In this document: positions 61,078 to 64,000 of the stretch, in pieces
Layout: each line of letters begins with the position of its first letter
Position numbering within the stretch: the stretch's first letter is position 1
Assembly (NCBI GenBank): GCA_034007705.1
Contig: JAVEQK010000013.1
Span: forward strand, 17,381 to 81,380
DNA length: 64,000 nucleotides
Direction: 5' to 3'
Source of the DNA: UBA10518 sp022837185
Lineage (GTDB): Bacteria; Desulfobacterota; Desulfobulbia; Desulfobulbales; Desulfobulbaceae
Notes under the pieces: model-generated
Told to the model about the DNA's origin: nothing
Database searches by the model: none
Seen by the model: only the letters and a program-made list of their open reading frames with translations
Program-made: the position numbers and the translations under genes

Positions 61078-62049
61078 ATGCCCCGCCAGGCGAGACTGGA
61101 TGCCCCAGGGACCCTGCACCATGTCATGGTGCGGGGCATTGAAAAACGCCGGATCGTCGCCGACGAAGCCGATCGGGCCGATTTTGTCAACCGCATGGGG
61201 GAACTCGCCCTTGACAGCGGTACCGGCATCTATGCCTGGGCCTTGCTGCCCAATCATGCCCATATCCTTCTGCGCAGCAGCGATGCCGGAATATCCTTGT
61301 ACATGCGGCGGTTGCTGACCGGCTACGCCATCCGCTACAACAAGCGCCATCAGCGCCAGGGGCATCTTTTTCAGAACCGCTACAAGTCCATTATCTGCCA
61401 GGAAGAAGTCTATTTTCAGGAACTGGTCCGCTACATTCATCTCAATCCGCTGCGCGCCGGCCTGGTTGCCGACCTGAACGAACTGGAGCGGTATGCATGG
61501 TGCGGCCACGGGGTGTTAATGAATCGGCGCCAGGCGGAATGGCAGGACTGCGGGTATGTCCTGTCCCGCTTTGGCAGGACCGGGACGGCGGCGCGCCGGC
61601 GGTATCGCAATTTCCTGGCTCAAGGGGTGAAGCAGGGGGGGTTGCTGGAACTTGCGGATGGCAGGCTGGTCCGATCGGGCGGCGGCTGGTTTGAGGTGCG
61701 ATCCTTGCGGAGGGAGGACGAAGGGGAGTTTGCCGATGACCGCATACTGGGCACCGATGATTTTACCCGTCGGGTCCTGCGGGAGGCCGACCACCGCGCC
61801 CGTCGCCAATTTTCTCTTTTCGGGCGCAAAGAACGGGTGGAACGGCTGATCCAGGAAGCATGCGCAAGGGAGAAGGTCGACGACCGGGAGCTGCGGGCCG
61901 GCAGCAGGAGGGGCCCGGTGACCCGGCTCAGAAAACAACTTATCCGCCTCCTGGTCGAGGAGGAGGGCATGACCCTGGCGTCCACAGCCCGCCGCCTCGG
62001 CATCTCCACCTCGGCGGTGAGCAAGTCCCTCTCCCGGGGACGTAATTGA
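61078..62049 (+). CDS. REP-associated tyrosine transposase (RAYT, Y1 family)
   Basis: 323 residues. PRQARLDAPGTLHHVMVRG at the start, the HUH motif as H60-A-H62 (LLPNHAHILLRS), GHLFQNRYKS, and VYFQELVRYIHLNPLRAGLV, with the likely nucleophile Y112, are the RAYT/Y1 hallmarks. The last 50 residues are a helix-turn-helix (LRKQLIRLLVEEEGMTLASTARRLGISTSAVSKSLSRG), as in the RAYT group with a DnaA-like or sigma-like tail. The active-site residues are intact, so it may be functional. AGGAGGAG precedes the ATG. Its stop lies within REP copy 2. Confidence 0.93.
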   Translation: MPRQARLDAPGTLHHVMVRGIEKRRIVADEADRADFVNRMGELALDSGTGIYAWALLPNHAHILLRSSDAGISLYMRRLLTGYAIRYNKRHQRQGHLFQNRYKSIICQEEVYFQELVRYIHLNPLRAGLVADLNELERYAWCGHGVLMNRRQAEWQDCGYVLSRFGRTGTAARRRYRNFLAQGVKQGGLLELADGRLVRSGGGWFEVRSLRREDEGEFADDRILGTDDFTRRVLREADHRARRQFSLFGRKERVERLIQEACAREKVDDRELRAGSRRGPVTRLRKQLIRLLVEEEGMTLASTARRLGISTSAVSKSLSRGRN

Positions 62050-62059
62050 CTACGTTGAC
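62037..62059 (+). repeat. REP copy 2, right edge of the RAYT element
   Basis: Same 23-base family, three differences from copy 1 (GGGACGTAATTGAC then TACGTTGAC). It overlaps the last codons and stop of the transposase. Confidence 0.85.
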
Positions 62060-62422
62060 AAACCCGGCTGTTTCCTTGTCCGACCTGCCTCTTCCGCCGA
62101 AAAACGGACAGAGGATGTGTCCCTGCCCGGATTTTCCGGCTCCAAGTCATTCTGGTGGTGCAGATTTTGAGTGAAATCCGCGCATGCCCCCCGGATGATC
62201 TTTCCATCAGCCTTCCCCCGCTGCAGATTTGCAATTGCAGCTCCGGGTCAGTCGCTGGTGCCGCCAAGGGGAAGTGGGCAGCAACGCGGGAAAGTCAACT
62301 CAGTCAATAGCGTCCCTCCTCAGGGCTGTTCATTGCTGGCCTGATGTGGTATTATCATTTGTTCCCCCGAGGGGAGCGACGGCCCGGAAAAAAGAACATG
62401 ACTGACAACCCGAGGAGAGCCC
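62050..62422. other. Intergenic region between RAYT and the UDP-sugar dehydrogenase
   Basis: 373 bases without a coding frame. It is bounded by REP copy 2 on the left; an inverted REP copy 3 lies at 62294-62316. A small palindrome (GCTGCAGATTTGCAATTGCAGC-type, near 62220) lies between. The two REPs could pair as a 23-bp stem with a 234-base loop, a BIME-like arrangement. Confidence 0.6.
62294..62316 (-). repeat. REP copy 3, inverted
   Basis: Reverse complement of the 23-base REP; one difference from copy 1 (TGAG for TAAG). It stands 106 bases upstream of the dehydrogenase start. Confidence 0.85.
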
Positions 62423-63742
62423 ATGAACCCCCTGGATAAACTGGAAGAGAAAATCACCGACCGATCCCTGACCCTTGGCGTCATAGGCCTGGGCTACGTG
62501 GGCCTCCCTCTCAGCCTCACCTTCCTCCGCAAGGGGGTCAGGGTCATCGGCTTCGATCTTGATCAGACCAAAATTGAGGCCCTTGCCCAGGGGAAAAGCT
62601 ATATCAAGCATATCCCGGCCGATGAACTGGCCGGATACACGACCGACGGCAGCTTTTCGGCCACCAGCGACTTCAGCCGCCTCAACGAGCCCGACGCGCT
62701 GCTGATCTGCGTCCCCACGCCGCTGACCAGGAACCGGGAGCCGGACCTGCAGTACATCGAGGCCACCGGCCGGGCCATTGCCGAGGTCCTGCGGCTGGGA
62801 CAGCTGGTGGTGCTGGAGAGCACAACTTATCCGGGGACCACCGTGGAAGTGCTCAAGCCGATTCTGGAACGGAGCGGCCTGGAGGCCGGCCTTGATTTCG
62901 CCCTGGCCTTTTCGCCGGAGCGGGAAGACCCGGGCAACCCCAATTTCGGCACCGCCGACATCCCCAAGGTGGTCGGCGGCATTGACCCCCGCTGCACCGA
63001 TATCGCCGCCGCCCTGTACGCCGTGGCCATGAAGCAGGTCGTCCCCGTTTCCTCCACCCAGACCGCGGAACTGACCAAGCTGCTGGAAAACATCTTCCGC
63101 AGCGTCAACATTGCCCTGGTCAACGAACTCAAGGTGCTCTGCCTGACCATGGGCATCGATGTCTGGGAGGTGATCCGGGCCGCGTCCACCAAGCCTTTCG
63201 GCTATATGCCCTTCTATCCCGGACCCGGCCTGGGCGGTCACTGCATCCCCATCGATCCGTTCTACCTGACCTCCAAGGCCAGGGAATTCGACATTCCCAC
63301 CCGCTTTATCGAGCTGGCCGGCGAGGTCAACTCCAACATGCCCTACTTCGTTGTCCAGCGGGTCATGGACGCCCTCAATGAGCATGGCAAATCCCTCAAG
63401 GGGGCCAAGATCCTGATGCTGGGAGTGGCGTACAAGAAGGATGTGGATGATGACCGGGAATCTCCGTCCTACAAATTGATGGAAATCCTGCAGAACAAGG
63501 GAGCAAGGATCAGCTACAACGACCCCCATATCCCCAAGCTCCGGCCGAGCCGCAAATACGATTTCGACCTGGCCAGCACGGAACTCTCCGAGGGAGTCCT
63601 GCTCGCCGCGGACTGCGTGCTGGTGGCCACCGATCATTCGTCGTACAACTATGATTTCATCCTCGAGCACGCCCGCCTGATCGTCGACACCAGGAACGTC
63701 TTCGCCGGCAAGAACACCGGCGGCAAGGTCTTCATGGCATAA
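62423..63742 (+). CDS. Nucleotide-sugar (UDP-N-acetylglucosamine/mannosamine type) 6-dehydrogenase
   Basis: 439 residues of the UDP-glucose/GDP-mannose dehydrogenase family, which oxidises the sugar C6 to a uronate in two NAD-dependent steps. The N-terminal NAD motif is GVIGLGYVGLPLSLTF (19-34). The catalytic cysteine is C274 in GPGLGGHCIPIDPFYL. LGVAYKKDVDDDRESPSYKLMEIL is in the C-terminal domain. It is closest in style to WbpA/WbpO enzymes of O-antigen and capsule synthesis, but substrate is not certain. GAGGAGAG precedes the ATG. It sits between two inverted REPs. Confidence 0.92.
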   Translation: MNPLDKLEEKITDRSLTLGVIGLGYVGLPLSLTFLRKGVRVIGFDLDQTKIEALAQGKSYIKHIPADELAGYTTDGSFSATSDFSRLNEPDALLICVPTPLTRNREPDLQYIEATGRAIAEVLRLGQLVVLESTTYPGTTVEVLKPILERSGLEAGLDFALAFSPEREDPGNPNFGTADIPKVVGGIDPRCTDIAAALYAVAMKQVVPVSSTQTAELTKLLENIFRSVNIALVNELKVLCLTMGIDVWEVIRAASTKPFGYMPFYPGPGLGGHCIPIDPFYLTSKAREFDIPTRFIELAGEVNSNMPYFVVQRVMDALNEHGKSLKGAKILMLGVAYKKDVDDDRESPSYKLMEILQNKGARISYNDPHIPKLRPSRKYDFDLASTELSEGVLLAADCVLVATDHSSYNYDFILEHARLIVDTRNVFAGKNTGGKVFMA

Positions 63743-63769
63743 TTTCGCTGACGCGAAGGGGCGCTGCGC

Positions 63770-63820
63770 GCGGTTTACGGTTCGAGGAAAGAGGTGCGAG
63801 GTTCGAGGTGCGAGGTTCGA
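63770..63820. repeat. Degenerate tandem repeat (GAGGTTCGAGGTGC type)
   Basis: Alternating GAGGTGC and GAGGTTC heptamers, preceded by GGTTTACGGTTCGAGG. The reverse complement resembles the series in the trpG-trpD gap; a shorter form lies at 8980-9010. Confidence 0.6.
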
Positions 63821-63893
63821 GGTTGGGGTGAGTTTCGCGAACCTCAACGTAACCGTTTGGAACTGTTGAGGTTCCCAGGTTCACCCCAACCTG
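63820..63893. repeat. Palindromic repeat element, copy 2
   Basis: A 74-base element starting AGGTTGGGGTGAG and ending CACCCCAACCTG, with the same CAACGTAACCG core as the copy at 9161-9235. The arms have diverged and pair less well inside. Confidence 0.75.
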
Positions 63894-63965
63894 TGACCTC
63901 AAAACCCCACATACCCCTGCGTAGCAACCTCAAGGCCTGCCGACTGCCGCCGCCTGCCGGATTTA

Positions 63966-63988
63966 GTCAACTTAGTCAATAGCGTCCC
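63966..63988 (-). repeat. REP copy 4, inverted
   Basis: The exact reverse complement of REP copy 1, 12 bases before the window end. Confidence 0.85.
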
Positions 63989-64000
63989 TGGGGCTTGACT

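Larger units (their letters stand above)
61008..62059 (+). mobile_element. RAYT element: transposase gene bordered by direct REPs
   Basis: A 1,052-base unit running from REP copy 1 to REP copy 2, with both repeats in the orientation of the transposase gene. RAYTs are single-copy, domesticated relatives of IS200/IS605 transposases that act on REP sequences. Two inverted copies of the same REP follow at 62294 and 63966. Confidence 0.75.

Noticed and set aside
62210..62235. Small palindrome near 62220 as a regulatory operator
   Set aside because: Only six paired bases at the ends with a mismatch inside; too weak to support.

Overview
The window looks like chromosomal DNA from a GC-rich anaerobic bacterium of the Desulfobacterota (old Deltaproteobacteria), perhaps a Desulfobulbales-type organism. 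Supporting genes are a single-chain pyruvate:ferredoxin oxidoreductase, a Desulfovibrio-style ferredoxin, formate-tetrahydrofolate ligase, a NifU/NifS pair without nitrogenase, a nine-heme lipoprotein cytochrome, a TRAP transporter and a CFI-box-CTERM protein. No sulfate-reduction gene is in view, so the placement is an inference.

Layout. 1-8.9 kb: a CBS/ACT regulator and pyruvate:ferredoxin oxidoreductase on the minus strand, divergent from a PabB-PabC fusion; then dGTPase and a ClC channel with CBS domains. 9.4-13.4 kb: two MoeA proteins (one fused to a periplasmic-binding-protein-like domain) behind a small Cys-rich protein, divergent from a ferredoxin. 13.5-22.5 kb: plus-strand housekeeping genes (alr, argS, an ArgA-like acetyltransferase, secA) and two glycosyltransferases. 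22.5-32.5 kb: minus strand, with a third glycosyltransferase, a PilB-type ATPase carrying a cyclic-nucleotide domain, fhs, thyX, nifS-nifU and a phosphohexomutase. 32.8-37.8 kb: PEP synthase, then a CDP-alcohol phosphatidyltransferase plus inositol-phosphate synthase, a likely inositol-lipid pathway. 37.8-44.8 kb: MscS channel, zinc ribbon protein, a secreted beta-propeller protein with a CFI-box tail, GspG and GspH pseudopilins, and an exported pentapeptide-repeat protein. 44.9-50.1 kb: rpsT and trpEGDCF (trpB and trpA absent). 50-54.5 kb: RlpA, the cytochrome, tRNA-Thr(CGU), and a phosphate transporter with its DUF47 partner. 54.8-59.1 kb: a dctPQM TRAP operon ending in a methyltransferase, and an ACT protein. 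59.2-64 kb: a membrane protein, a DUF882 peptidase, a REP-associated tyrosine transposase (RAYT), and a UDP-sugar dehydrogenase.

The most unusual material is the RAYT at 61.1-62.0 kb with four copies of a 23-bp repeat around it. One copy supplies the last codons and stop of the DUF882 gene and another overlaps the transposase's own stop. A second, palindromic repeat family (9.2 and 63.8 kb) and degenerate short repeats fill most of the other intergenic gaps. Other points to follow up are a hairpin that would hide the ribosome-binding site of the phosphatidyltransferase, overlapping divergent promoters at 3.5 kb, the CFI-box protein beside the pseudopilins, and several domain fusions. I see no CRISPR array, prophage, toxin-antitoxin pair or recognised defence system.
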